From: Prosapia bicincta
Taxonomy: Eukaryota > Arthropoda > Insecta > Hemiptera > Cercopidae
Direction: 5' to 3'
Length of the DNA: 64,000 bases
Assembly (NCBI GenBank): GCA_036971475.1
Contig: JBAIZL010000005.1
Coordinates: 251,776,823 to 251,840,822, forward strand
The notes beneath the pieces were generated by a model, which was given only the letters and a program-made list of their open reading frames with translations, was not told the origin of the DNA and ran no database searches. How positions within the stretch are numbered: position 1 is the stretch's first letter; each line of letters starts with the position of its first letter. This document shows positions 1-11,625 of this stretch, one piece after another. The position numbers and the translations under genes are program-made.

Positions 1-198
1 GCGACAGGTGGACAGGGTTGCGAGAGTTAGTGTGTATACGCGTGCGGGAGTAGCTTAATCCCTCAGGGCTGAGTACTGGACACGTTGTAGATATATTTAA
101 CAATGTAATGGCAGAATTAATGTATATCCCTATTGGAAATTAAAGTACTTTTATGCGACCAGGTTCTGTCCGCCAAAACAACTTATCTTTTGTTTCAG

Positions 199-454
199 TG
201 GTTCTGGAAAGCGTAGGTGTAACTGCGAAGAAGAGAAAGACTCCTTTGAACCCAAGACGAAACAAAATTCCATAACCCACGTTCTCGAAACCGTAGAAAG
301 GTTCCTGACAACCAGTCAAGGGGCCGCACTCAACTACGGATTCAAAACTAACTTTCTGGCGAAAGAGTTTTTGCTAAAAGCGCAGTACAAGGAAGAAAAA
401 GATAACTTTTTGTTATCGTTGAAAATTGAAAACAACACATTAAATTCCAGATAA
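199..454 (+). CDS. Terminal coding exon of an unrecognised protein-coding gene (partial)
   Basis: A pyrimidine-rich acceptor (tcttttgtttcag) ends at 198. The exon begins with one base that completes a split codon, then 84 codons run open from 200 to a TAA at 452-454. The encoded C-terminus begins GSGKRRCNC, followed by a charged stretch rich in E and K, and then a probable amphipathic helix with THVLETVERFL near residues 25-36 and NFLAKEFLLKAQY near 51-63. No signal peptide, membrane segment or named motif is visible. The reading frame is GC-richer than its surroundings and has balanced codon use, unlike the low-complexity frames elsewhere in the window, which is why I believe it. Poly(A) signals follow within 200 bp. 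Earlier exons must lie upstream of the window. I do not recognise the family, and no function is claimed. It is the only part of the window that looks like a functional host gene. Confidence 0.72.
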
Positions 455-672
455 AATAAAATCAGTTAAAATTATAATTATTTGCAAATAACTACAAATC
501 GTATGCGATGAAGCAGATAGACATTGCTTAGAAGCGTAATTATTGTGAAAAACACTGATGGTATCTCAACATGTATACTTCGTACAAGAATTTATAACAT
601 AAGAATTTGATAGAATTATTGTTAGTAACATTAGGTATTTGTAAACTAAATAAATAAATTTTAAATAACACA
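455..672 (+). terminator. 3' UTR and poly(A) signals of the terminal exon
   Basis: An AATAAA lies directly after the stop codon (455-460) and two overlapping AATAAA hexamers lie at 649-658. The second pair is followed within about 25 bp by a GT-rich stretch (gtgtttttgtt), the usual downstream cleavage element. Cleavage near 670 is inferred. Confidence 0.5.
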
Positions 673-1230
673 TCCACAAAGTGTTTTTGTTAATATCTCT
701 TGAAAAGATGTAGTAATATATGAAACTAGCGTTATCATAAAGACAGATTATGTAAATGCAGATTGTGTCAACTTAAACTGCTATTTATTAAACAGTTAGG
801 AGTTGCTATGTCTCCTATGTATCTATGTCAGCATGTATCTAAGTCATATGCGTACCACAAAATACAATTTGTAGATAAATTATAAACATTACCTTTAAAA
901 TATTAAGTTGTAGATTAAATGCGTGCAAAATATGTGTTCACAATCACTTTTGGTAAATATCTCTTGAATGATGCTATAATGTGTGTTCAATGTGACGTAC
1001 GCTTCGAGGTAAAGCGAGATTGTGTTGATCTGGGAAGTAAACACCAACAGGCAGTCTTGTAATACATGTATAATAAAGCAAATCCAAATATTCTTCTATA
1101 CGTAATACACAACATACAAACAAACCGAAAATGTAACATGGAAGGAGAAAATGGCAATCAAATTATTTATTAAGAAAATACTAAAATTTAAGCTTAGTTT
1201 AGTACAGTCTGTAAAATTTCGGAAGATCCC
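673..1230. other. Intergenic AT-rich sequence, nothing recognised
   Basis: No long reading frame, repeat or motif was recognised between the gene end and the first foldback element. Confidence 0.5.
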
Positions 1231-1694
1231 TGTGCTCTTAGGCTGTACATAGGGCGACCGACGCTTATAATCCATTCTCTCGCCCCTTGACCTGGCAATT
1301 AGTCTTCTATTGTGTACTTGAAAATAAAAACATACTTATTTATTCCCAAAAGTATCAATAGAATTGTAGTTTAATTGCAAAGGAAATACAAAATAAAGAA
1401 AAAGACTATCAAACACGAAATAATTTTAATAAAAAATCAATTGTATCGGGTTTAATTACATCATATTAATTTCATAACAAACTCTATTCAGTTATTTCTT
1501 GATAAAATTATTTCGTGTTTGATAAACTTTTCTTTATTTTTTTTTATTCTATTTTTACTACAACTGTAAATTTATTGGCATTTTTTAATTAGTTTTTATT
1601 TTTAAGTATAGAATATGGTACTAATCGCCAAGCCATTCGGTTCTAAGAGAGATGATAGGGGGGAGGACGATCTGCCTATAGTCTGAGGGCACAA
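1231..1694. mobile_element. Foldback / long-TIR MITE
   Basis: The two halves are inverted copies of each other. The best-preserved part is tatcaaacacgaaataattt near 1407 against its reverse complement near 1510. The similarity continues outward through an attagt...aataaaaac block to the outer ends, tgtgctcttaggct on the left and the reverse complement of gtctgagggcacaa on the right. Arms are roughly 200 bp and diverged, with a short central loop near 1445-1485. There is no coding capacity. Family and target-site duplication could not be decided. Confidence 0.6.
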
Positions 1695-2397
1695 CGTTCT
1701 CTTGAAGGAGTATGTACTATATATATGTACTTATATACTAAAGAACAATTCACAAAGGTCCTATATGTGTTACAGTACCGTTCGTAGAGCTGTTGAACTG
1801 TTGCAAGATCACGCCCATGTTGTAAATATACATGGTAACCTTTATATAGTTATAGGTTAAATTTGATGAAGATTATTACAGTAATGATGATGACGTGATC
1901 ATTGAAACGCGTAATGGGAAAATAAATAATTCATTGTAAGTTTGTGTCCGTTAGTGGCGAATCGTGAGATGTTGCTAAGGAAAGACTGCTTCAGTAGAAG
2001 TCTATAAAGCATTATAATATGTATTCTACTGTCACTGGCGCACAAGAAGAGCCCTGACCTAAGGCAGGTCAAAACGATAAGGTCATTCCCAAAAACCTTT
2101 TCTAACATAAGTGGTCAGAGTTACAGAAAATTACAATACAAAAACGGGATATTATATCATTTATTTTGTGCACCCTTTGTTATTAAACTTTTACCTATCT
2201 GTAAATACTTATATAACTTACTATGATATAACTACTAATAAACTACCGTACTGTTAGGTAATGTTTGTGTCAGGAATACATCAACAGCCCATGCGCAGAA
2301 CTGAAAACTGAGCGTGACTCTTTTCTACACCAGGGATCTTCTTGTGTGCCGGTGACTATTCTTATAATTGTTTAATGTACACCTGTAATACATACTC
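1695..2397. other. Unassigned AT-rich sequence
   Basis: Only short chance reading frames are present. No repeat or element end was recognised. Confidence 0.4.
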
Positions 2398-2682
2398 CTA
2401 ATTGCTAATAGTAGGTATCGACGATATGCTTAAGTGTTGATTTCGATTGTTGGCTGAAGTTGAATGCTTATTGCTCCGTGCGCAAATAATACATGTTGCG
2501 GGGTAGAAGGGAGGCAGAATAAACAAGTGGCCGATGAAGCTAACTTCTGTTGACCACACATTCGAGTGAATCCAATGACTGCCGAACGCAAAAAAGGAAA
2601 GTAGAGGAAAAGAAGCGTCACGTGTCACCATATTGTCACTAACAATTCTGCCTATGGTGATGGGTTTCCTGTATATTTTCAA
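2398..2682 (-). pseudogene. Possible antisense Penelope-like RT remnant
   Basis: The minus-strand frame opens with KIYRKPITIGRIVSDN, which resembles the IYRKPT..T..I block that precedes the SNHP..HK motif in Penelope-like reverse transcriptases. A second frame downstream reads LRSAVIGFTRM, which could be the next conserved block after a frameshift. It lies immediately beside a plus-strand Penelope-like fragment, so an inverted copy is plausible. The match is short and may be chance. Confidence 0.25.
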
Positions 2683-2705
2683 TGAATGTTTATTGTTTTG
2701 TTTGA

Positions 2706-2903
2706 GTTATACACAACACGTCCAATCACCCCACACCACACAAACATGCTGTCTTCCACTCCATGATACACAGATTAATTAACCTACACAAAGAAGACAA
2801 AATAAACAAAATAAAACACTTAGCCCATAAAAACAGATACAAGCACACCTTGATAGACAACAAAATGCGCAAAATACAACGTACGCATAACACAACATAA
2901 AAC

Positions 2904-2938
<35 letters not shown>

Positions 2939-3466
2939 ATATAACATGTACATATCATAACACATCACAAAAAATAGCTTCCACGCTCCGCAAACTTAAA
3001 TATAAACTAGCATTCACAACAACCAACACAATTAAAAAAGACACATACACAGTTCAAAAACACACAAGATTACATGCAACAACTGCCCCAGCTCTTACAT
3101 AGGACAAACAAGGAGAACATTTACCACAAGATACAAAAAAAGAAGAACATATAAGAAAGACACAACCCACAAAATTTTGACATACACATACAAAACACAC
3201 TACACTCACAGACTGACATAGATACCAATCTAAAAGTCCTACATTACATCAATAAAAGCAAAAAACATAACACAGTAGAAAATTATGAGATATATAAAAA
3301 CCATAAATACTATCCGCAACACATTCTAAATGACAAAACACACTTGCAATCAAATATTATATTAGAGCACATAATTAACAACTACTCTATGAACAATAAT
3401 ACACCACAGACTCACACCTACACAACACTCCTGAGCAACAGTCTTGTTAGTAACTCACAGAATTAA
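2706..3466 (+). pseudogene. Penelope-like element fragment: RT thumb, linker and GIY-YIG endonuclease
   Basis: Translation of the plus strand gives VIHNTSNHPTPHKHAVFHSM from 2706, then IHRLINLHKED, KIKHLAHKNRYK and LIDNKMRKIQ. This is the conserved SNHP..HK plus thumb region of Penelope-like reverse transcriptases. A CA microsatellite and frameshifts interrupt the linker. The frame then resumes at about 3066 with KITCNNCPSSYIGQTRRTFT, the GIY-YIG endonuclease core with its C..C and YIGQT motifs, and continues (after a shift near 3218) through LKVLHYIN and ENYEIYKNH to a stop at 3464-3466. Only the C-terminal part of the normally 700-900-residue protein is present. The palm-domain catalytic motifs are missing, so the copy is dead. 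Confidence 0.82.
2908..2934. repeat. CA microsatellite inside the Penelope-like fragment
   Basis: An uninterrupted AC dinucleotide tract of about 27 bp lies in the linker between the RT thumb and the GIY-YIG domain. Confidence 0.9.
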
Positions 3467-3567
3467 AAAATGCGCTAACTCAAGTAGTGGTAAGTAAGTA
3501 GTGGTTTTTTTCCAAAGTAATACAAACAAGTGTAATTCTTTTTTTTATTATATAATTACAACTAATT

Positions 3568-3571
<4 letters not shown>

Positions 3572-3619
<48 letters not shown>
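3572..3619. repeat. TA microsatellite
   Basis: About 24 TA dinucleotides sit at the upstream edge of a family S copy. A TA or GT tract is found at the same edge in at least two other copies. Confidence 0.95.
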
Positions 3620-3620
<1 letters not shown>

Positions 3621-4262
3621 TTTCCTTGCAATCCTCCATTTTCCTTTCTGTGAATGGTGTTGGACTATTATTTTTGCTATACGCTTTTCATTTTTTTTGT
3701 CACTCTCATTTTGTTGCATTTTTTCGCTTTCCTTTCGCGTTATCTGTTTGTGAAGCACGGTTCGATACTGTTAATCCTGTTTGTTTGTTTATTTTATCCA
3801 TCTCTATTTCTTGAGAATTATTTATGATATTGTGTGGTAACCAAGGGAACAATTTAAGGTTGTAGAATGGAGGTTTCAACTATAAACAGATGGGAGCGGA
3901 AAAAAATTCATATACATCTTTGAGAAATACACTTCTAGCTATGGGGAAGTTGGCTCAGTTTCAAAAGAACTAGACTTCAAAGATGAAGATGCTCAGTTCG
4001 AATCCGCCTAAATTTTTATAGTTTAATTATTGAATAACTTTTTGGAAAAACTATGGTAACACCATTTGTCATCTGCTGCAGTTTAAAAAAAAATCTTTTG
4101 AACCTGAATCTATGAATTAACATTTGTATTATTAACGATTGAAAATTTATACAAGATATATTAAAGGAAAGTATGAGCTAATAGAAGGATATTTAAAAAC
4201 AATATTCATATTAATTTTAAAAAGAAGCTGCTGAATTATTGCTGAAAATATTATATATTTTT
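3620..4262 (+). mobile_element. Family S copy 1 (tRNA-like promoter inside a dispersed repeat)
   Basis: A 210-bp upstream module (actttccttgcaatcctcca onward) is shared with the copies ending at 46411 and 61590. The core starts at tgtggtaaccaaggg (3832). Inside the core, agttggctcag (3948) resembles a pol III A box and gttcgaatcc (3996-4005) a B box, with tRNA-like spacing. The 3' part, ttataatttaattattgaata..., acaagatata... and gagctaatagaagg, is common to all copies. The tRNA-like part is not at the 5' end as in ordinary SINEs, so this could be a DNA transposon or composite that captured a tRNA-related SINE. Confidence 0.65.
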
Positions 4263-5614
4263 TAGTAATACGAGAAAGTGAAATCTTCTCAATATTTGAC
4301 TGAGGATGGTGTAAAACAATCTATATTGCTCATTTCAGGAACTTATTTTTGCTAAGAACAGTATTGTGTGGGTTACTAGTAAGCTATAGACATCATTAGC
4401 TAAACAGCACGCGCTAGTCGCCTGTTGAAACGCTCGTCACTTTGACGAGGGTGTAATGGGAACCACACCATTCCTTAGAGCCACGTGTTTTCTGGATAAT
4501 ACCTCATTATGTCCTTTGGTCTGCCCTAGGAGCCCCACCCCAAGCTAGTCTGTCTCCTTTCTCCAACTATGTAATTATACCATGAAAGAACCGCGCTAAG
4601 ATGACATTTAGTGTAGCGCGTATCAAATCAAGGCACGATAACAAACGAAAGTACCATTTGCTCAAATAGTATCTAAATGTTTACACGGATCTCTCTGATG
4701 CTGAAAGAGGCACTGTAAAGCTAATTAATGTTTCTTATAGACGATTGTTTGTGATAAAGAATTCACTTTAAGTTTTACTTGGTCTGTCGATTTTCCTTTG
4801 GAAAATAAAACTTTTTAATTATCTCAAAAATACACTTCGTATTTTAATGGAATAATAAAACATTCCCTTTAATGTAGGGATGAAAAGGAAGGGGAGGCCA
4901 AATTTCCATTATAGAGACCACGGCAAGCCTCCACCTGAGCCAAAGTGTTTATTCTTAACAGATTTCCTTTAGGCCAAACTTTCTTACTTTATGCACATGT
5001 CATTTTTACAAACAAAGACATAATTGAAATCTATGGAGAATAAATGAAATTCCTCAGATCTATTAGTGTGAAGACCAAAGAGAATAGATTGAGGTTAGTG
5101 TGAAGTGTGGTGAAGTAGTGTGGTATAAGACCTAAATTATGAGTCTTAGGTGACTATACGAGTTGCCCATAGCCTCCTACAAAATTTCACTTCCTGGTAT
5201 AGACTACTCGAGTAATCAGTAAAGATTTTTTTCGTTCCGTTTCAGAGGTTTTCTACTATAATGTGAGCGATACTGTCTACACAACACCATAATTTTTCCT
5301 TTTTCGTAGTACTATGAAAGCATCAAACGACCCAGATAAAATGTAGGTTTCTTTAGATACAAGACAATTAAGTGATGGAACAATTAGATTAAACATAATA
5401 AGTGTTGGCAAGATTTATCTTTTTTAGGAAGGTTTTATCCTAAATATATTCTCATGCCATCCTTTTTAGACGATAATACCTTGTAGTTAATGTCCGAATG
5501 TATTAAAAGTTTTTAAAAAATATTTTTTTAAATTGCTAGATTAAATAACGACCCCTTCCTGCAGAAATCTTTGGAACGTATACTTAATTTTTAATATTTT
5601 AAGGTATATAAGAG
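4263..5614. other. Unassigned; GC-richer patch near 4380-4640
   Basis: Most of this stretch is AT-rich without structure. The 4380-4640 patch is distinctly GC-richer (cgtcactttgacgaggg, ccccaccccaagctag) and could be part of an unknown element or a regulatory region. No long frame is present. Confidence 0.35.
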
Positions 5615-6570
5615 TGCGTCAGTGGTGAACCAAGTAGACACCTCCTGGGGCCAGATATAATGTTTACCTTATAATAACCATGAACGCCTATGTGGGTGCA
5701 TCAGAAGGGCTACTATTAGTCAGTCAAGTAGACACCTCCTGGGGCCAGATATAAATTTTACCTTATGGTTACCATGTGGGACTATGTGGGTTCATCAGAA
5801 GGGCTACTATTAGTCAGTCAAGTAGACACCTCCTGTAGCCAGATATAATTTCTACCTTATGGTTACTATGTGGGTGCATCAGCAGGGCTACTATTATTCA
5901 GCCAAGTACACACCTCCTGGGGCCAGATATAATTTTTACCTTATGGTTACCATGTGGGCCTGTGTAGATGCATCAGTAGGCTACTATTAGTCAGCCAAGT
6001 AGAAACCTCCTGGGGCAAGATATAAATTTTACCTTATGGTTACCATGTTGGCCTACGTGAGTGCATCAGTAGGGCTACTATTAGTCAGCCAAGTAGACAC
6101 CTCCTGGGTCAAGATATAAATTTTACCTTATGGTTACCATGTGAGCCTTTGTGGGTGCATCAGTAGGGCTACTATTAGTCAGCCAAGTAGACACCTCCTG
6201 GGTCAAGATATAAATTTTACCTTATGGGTACCATGTGAGCCCTGTGTGGGTGCAACGGTAGGGCTACTATTAGTCAGCCAAGTAGACACCTCCTGGGGAA
6301 AGATATATATTTTACCTTATGGTGACCTTGTGGGCTTGTGTGAGTGCATCAGTAGGGCTACTATTAGTCAGTCAAGTAGACACCTCCTGGTGCCAGATAT
6401 AAATATTACCTTATGGTTACCATGTGGGCTTGTGTGGGTGCATCGGTAGGGCTACTATTAGTCAGCCTAGGAGACACATCCTGGGGCCAGATATAATTTG
6501 TACCTTATGGTAACCACTTGAACCTGTGTGGGTGTACCAGTAGGGCTATTAATAGTGAACTAAGTAGACA
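5615..6570 (+). repeat. Satellite part A: about ten 94-bp tandem units
   Basis: The motif agtagacacctcctgg recurs at 5633, 5727, 5821 and onward with a 94-bp period. Each unit reads caagtagacacctcctgggg, ccagatataaattttacc, ttatggttaccatgtggg, then gtgcatcagtagggctacta. Units are 85-95 percent alike by eye. A 102-codon frame runs through several units but is simply the periodic sequence read in one frame. Confidence 0.93.
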
Positions 6571-9500
6571 CCTCTTTTGATCCGATTAAATGTTTACCCT
6601 ATGGTAAACACTATAAGTGCTACTATTAGCGAGCGAAGGAGACACCTACTCTTGTCCGTGAGTCTATGTAAGTGTATCAGTACTAATAGTGTTTCCGGAT
6701 AGACACCTCCTGTAGCCAGATAAAACGTTTACCTTATGACAACCACGTGAATGTGTGTAGGTTTTTCAGTACTAATAGTGTTTCGGGATAGACACCTCCT
6801 GTATCCCGATAAAACGTTTACCTTATGACAACCACGTGAGTCTGTGTAAGTGTATCAGTACTAATAGTGTTTCCGGATAGACACCTCCTGTAGCCCGATA
6901 AAACGTTTACCTTATGACAACCAAGTGAATCTGTGTAGGTGTTTCAGTACTAATAGTGTTTCGGGATAGACACCTCCTGTAGCCCGATAAAACGTTTACC
7001 TTATGACAACCACGTGGGTCTGTGTAGGTGTATCAGTACTAACAGTGTTCCGTATAGACACCTCCTGTAGCCCGATAAAACGTTAACCTTATGACAACCA
7101 CGTGAGTCTGTAAAGGTGTATCAGTACTAATAGTGTTTCCGGATAGACACTTCCTGTAGCCCGATAAAACCTTTACCTTATGGCAACCACGTGAGTCTGT
7201 GTAGGTGTATCAGTACTATTAGTGTTTCGGGATAGACACCTCCTGTAGCCCGATAAAACGTTTACCTTATGACAACCACGTGAGTCTGTGTAGGTGTATC
7301 AGTACTATTAGTGTATCGGGATAGACACCTCCTGTAGCCCGATAAAAAGTTTACATTATGACAACCACGTGAGTCTATGTAGGTGTATCAGTACTAATAG
7401 TGTTTCGGGATAGACACCTCCTGTAGCCCGATAAAACGTTTACCTTATGACAACCACGTGAGTCTGTGTAGGTGTATCAGTACTAATAGTGTTTCTGGAT
7501 AGACACTTCCTGTAGCCGGATAAAACGTTAACCTTATGACAACCACGTGAGTCTGTAAAGGTGTATCAGTACTAATAGTGATTCCGGATAGACACTTCCT
7601 GTAGCCCGATAAAACGTTTACCTTATGGCAACCACGTGAGTCTGTGTAGGTGTATCAGTACTAATAGTGTTTCCGGATAGATACTTCCTGTAGCCCGATA
7701 AAAGGTTTACCTTATGACAACCACGTGAGTCTGTGTAGGTGTATCAGTACTAATAGTGTTTCTGGATAGACACTTCCTGTAGCCCGATAAAACGTTAACC
7801 TTATGACAACCACGTGAGTCTGTGTAGGTGTATCAGTACTAATAGTGTTTCGGGATAGACACCTCCTGTAGCCCGATAAAACGTTTACATTATGACAACC
7901 ACGTGAGTCTATGTAGGTTTATCAGTACTATTAGTGTTTCGGGATAGACACCTCCTGTAGCCCGATAAAACGTTTACATTATGACAACCACGTGAGTCTG
8001 TGTAGGTGTATCAGTACTAATAGTGTTTCGGGATAGACACCTCATGTAGCCCGATAAAACGTTTACATTATGACAACCACGTGAGTCTGTGTAGGTGTAT
8101 CAGTACTAATAGTGCTTCGGGATAGACACCTCCTGTAGCCCGATAAAACGTTTACATTATGACAACCACGTGAGTCTGTGTAGGTGTATCAGTACTATTA
8201 GTGTTTCGGGATAGACACCTCCTGTAGCCCGATAAAAAGTTTACATTATGACAACCACGTGAGTCTGTGTAGGTGTATCAGTACTGATAGTGTTTCGGGA
8301 TAGACACCTCCTGTAGCCCGATAAAACGTTTACATTATGACAACCACGTGTGTCTATGTAGGTGTATCAGTACTAATAGTGTTTCAGGATAGACACCTCC
8401 TGTAGCCCGATAAAACGTTTACATTATGACAACCACGTGAGTCTGTGTAGGTGTATCAGTACTATTAGTGTTTCGGGATAGACACCTCCTGTAGGCCGAT
8501 AAAACGTTTACATTATGACAACCACGTGAGTCTGTGTAGGTGTATCAGTACTAATAGTGTTTCGGGATAGACACCTCCTGTAGCCCGATAAAACGTTTAC
8601 ATTCTCACAACCACGTGAGTCTGTGTAGGTGTATCAGTACTATTAGTGTTTCGGGATAGACACCTCCTGTAGCCCGATAAAACGTTTACATCATTGCAAC
8701 CACGTGAGTCTGTGTAGGTGTATCAGTACTAATAGTGTTTCGGGATAGACACCTCCTGTAGCCCGATAAAACGTTTACATTATGACAACCACGTGAGTCT
8801 GTGTAGGTTTATCAGTACTATTAGTGTTTCGGGATAGACACCTCCTGTAGCCCGATAAAACGTTTACATTATGACAACCACGTGAGTCTGTGTAGGTGTA
8901 TCAGTACTAATAGTGTTTCGGGATAGACACCTCATGTAGCCCGATAAAACGTTTACATTATGACAACCACGCGAGTCTGTGTAGGTGTATCAGTACTAAT
9001 AGTGTTTCCGGATAGACACTTCCTGTAGCCCGATAAAACGTTTACCTTAAGACAACCACGTGAGTCTGTGTAGGTGTATCAGTACTAATAGTGTTTCTGG
9101 ATAGACACTTCCTGTAGCCCGATAAAACGTTACCCTTATGACAACCACGTGAGTCTGTGAAGGTGTATCAGTACTAATAGTGTTTCGGGATAGACACCTC
9201 CTGTAGCCCGATAAAACGTTTACATTATGACAACCACGTGAGTCTGTGTAGGTGTATCAGTACTATTAGTGTTTCGGGATAGACACCTCCTGTAGCCCGA
9301 TAAAACGTTTACATTGTGACAACCACGTGAGTCTGTGTAGGTGTATCAGTACTAATAGTGTTTCGGGATAGACACCTCCTGTAGCCCGATAAAACGTTTA
9401 CATTATGACAACCACGTGAGTCTGTGTAGGTGTATCAGTACTATTAGTGTTTCGGGATAGACTCCTCCTGTAGCCCGATAAAACGTTTACATTATGACAA

Positions 9501-9760
9501 CCACGTGAGTCTGTGTAGGTGTATCAGTACTAATAGTGTTTCGGGATAGACACCTCATGTAGCCCGATAAAACGTTTACATTATGACAACCACGTGAGTC
9601 TGTGTAGGTGTATCAGTACTAACAGTGTTCCGGATAGACACCTCATGTAGCTTGATAAAACGTTTACATTATGACAACCACGTGAGTCTGTGTAGGTGTA
9701 TCAGTACTAACAGTGTTCCGGATAGACACCTCATGTAGCCCGATAAAATGTTTACTTTAA
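6571..9760 (+). repeat. Satellite part B: about 35 tandem 89-bp units with a CACGTG box
   Basis: The first divergent units (6571-6698) bridge parts A and B. From gatagacacc at 6699 to the last at 9721 the spacing is 89 bp, giving about 35 copies. Each unit reads gatagacacctcctgtagcc, cgataaaacgtttacatt, atgacaaccacgtgagtc, tgtgtaggtgtatcagtact, aatagtgtttcgg. The sequence is an evident derivative of part A (gacacctcctg, atcagta, ctactatta are shared). In nearly every unit CATGTG of part A is replaced by the palindrome CACGTG. An actaata/actatta variant alternates between neighbouring units in 8375-8906 and 9173-9530. No reading frame is maintained. Confidence 0.95.
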
Positions 9761-9925
9761 GGTAAACAAGAGAACCTATGTGGGTGCATCAGAAGGGCTA
9801 CTATAAGTGAGCGAAGTAGACACGCCCTGTGATCCGATAAACTCTTACCTTATGGTTGCATCAATACTAATAGTGATCCGGATAGACAGTGTTTGAGTGT
9901 CACTAATAGTGAGTCAGTCGTCTAA
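9761..9925 (+). repeat. Diverged right edge of the satellite
   Basis: Units decay here. agcgaagtagacacgccctg and gcatcagaagggctactata resemble part A more than part B, so old part-A-like units flank the younger homogeneous part B on both sides. Confidence 0.75.
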
Positions 9926-11625
9926 ATAGGTTTGATGCAAGGTCCTTTAATCCTTTCACTTTGTAGTATCTAAAAGAGATATTAGTAGCATGTAGTGACT
10001 TTACAAACAGTAATAGCAATTTAGAGAATATAGCGGTACATTACTGAACTACATGATTCACTGCAACACGTGTTAAGAATTGTTTATAAAAACATTACAC
10101 TGTATAAAAATTAGGAGTAGATAGGGGAAAATAGAAGAAATATTAACAGAGACGACATTTAATGGAACTCCGATGGAGTGTGTTTAGCTGAAGTCATCTG
10201 TAAACATTTCTTCAACATTTGTAGGGCGAGGTAGAACATGGGGAACCAAAAAAAGTTACTGTACCAGTAAGCTGTCCATGACGATTTTTTCTTATCGACG
10301 TAAATCGCCAAAAAAATGCTAAGAGCTGAATAGAAAATAAGATATGATTTACAATGTGGCTCACAGGTATGTTTGCTTGATATATACAATCATCAACACG
10401 TTAGACGGTTTCGCAGGAGTCGAATTTATTGTGGAGCTTATAATTTCTTTTAGAGGCCATATCTATAGCAAAGACTTTTCTCTTAACGATTCATCAACGC
10501 AACGTTGAGAATAAAGTTGTAGCTAGATACTTGAAATGTTAAGTATATCTTCGTTTCGTAATATAAATCCCCACTAAGAACTCATTTAGCATAATTTTAT
10601 TATAAAAGCTGATATTTTGAGTTGACAAACTGATTTAAATATCAGCTTATGGTAGAATATATGAATGAAAAACTTTAAATTTAGTACTTTTGTTCCATAA
10701 TGTAAGTGCACACTAAGAAATGGTTTAGATTAATTTTAATTTTAATGGTATTAATTGAATGTTTTCGAAGAAACTATGCACATTTCCTTCACAAATATAC
10801 ATTGACTGCATACTGCTTGACACTGCTAAAAAAAATCAAAATAGTGCCAAAACTATAAAACGTTTATGACGATTTCGTAATATTTTCCGGGAATTTTAAG
10901 TCAATAAAATATTTTTAGCGCTTCAAACTACGAATGCAAACGAAGCCGATTATATTACAAAATGTTTCCCTAGGGGGAGTTAGTTAATTACAAAAACCCT
11001 CACCGAACACATGAAAGCGATTCCGAATGATGCACATGACACTCATCACACACACTTGCAGGCTAAGAAAGGAGGTACGGAGGAGGGATTAGGGAGAAAA
11101 TTCACCATGACGATGCCTTGGGTTATACTTCAGTGTTTTGACAGTTATAATAAGAGAAACTGTTTAGGAACAAATGAAACATATGGTTTAGTGTAACGAA
11201 TCGATACACCTGATTGCCTGCCTTTGCGTAGCCGCATTTAGCGTTTCTGTTATGTTATACCATCATATCTACTCTCTAATACCACCAATAACATCAATCT
11301 ATCATAACCGAACTTTACCATAACTAAAAAAGCCGATGGTAACACGTATATATGTAGATTTAATTCCTTAAGCGAATCGGTACCCATGAAAGTTCTCTAG
11401 CAAGGAACAAAATATAATAGCCTAATTAGATTCGTTTTAAAGTTTGAGGGCTACTGACGACGTGAAAATTATCAAACGTGTCAAAAATTACCTTGGCTTC
11501 CCCAAATTGGCCTTGATATATCCAATGATTTTCTAGTGAAGATATGACTAAAGTGGGTTTATTAATGAGTAAGCCCTATATGCCCTAATGTAAATTATCA
11601 GTTAATGTGATTTTGATTGTTTATT
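9926..11625. other. AT-rich sequence, nothing recognised
   Basis: Several short chance frames exist (for example 10159-10389 minus and 11011-11196 plus). None has a recognisable motif, splice context or family similarity. Confidence 0.45.

Noticed and set aside
3945..4010. Functional tRNA gene
   Set aside because: Box A and B resemblance is present, but no cloverleaf with anticodon stem was found and the segment is part of a dispersed repeat.
6141..6449. 102-codon frame with repeated WGQDI..TLW phrases
   Set aside because: It is the 94-bp satellite read through; a 94-bp period cannot keep one frame and the later units break it.
5615..9925. CRISPR-like array
   Set aside because: The whole unit repeats with no variable spacers and the sequence context is eukaryotic, so this is a satellite.
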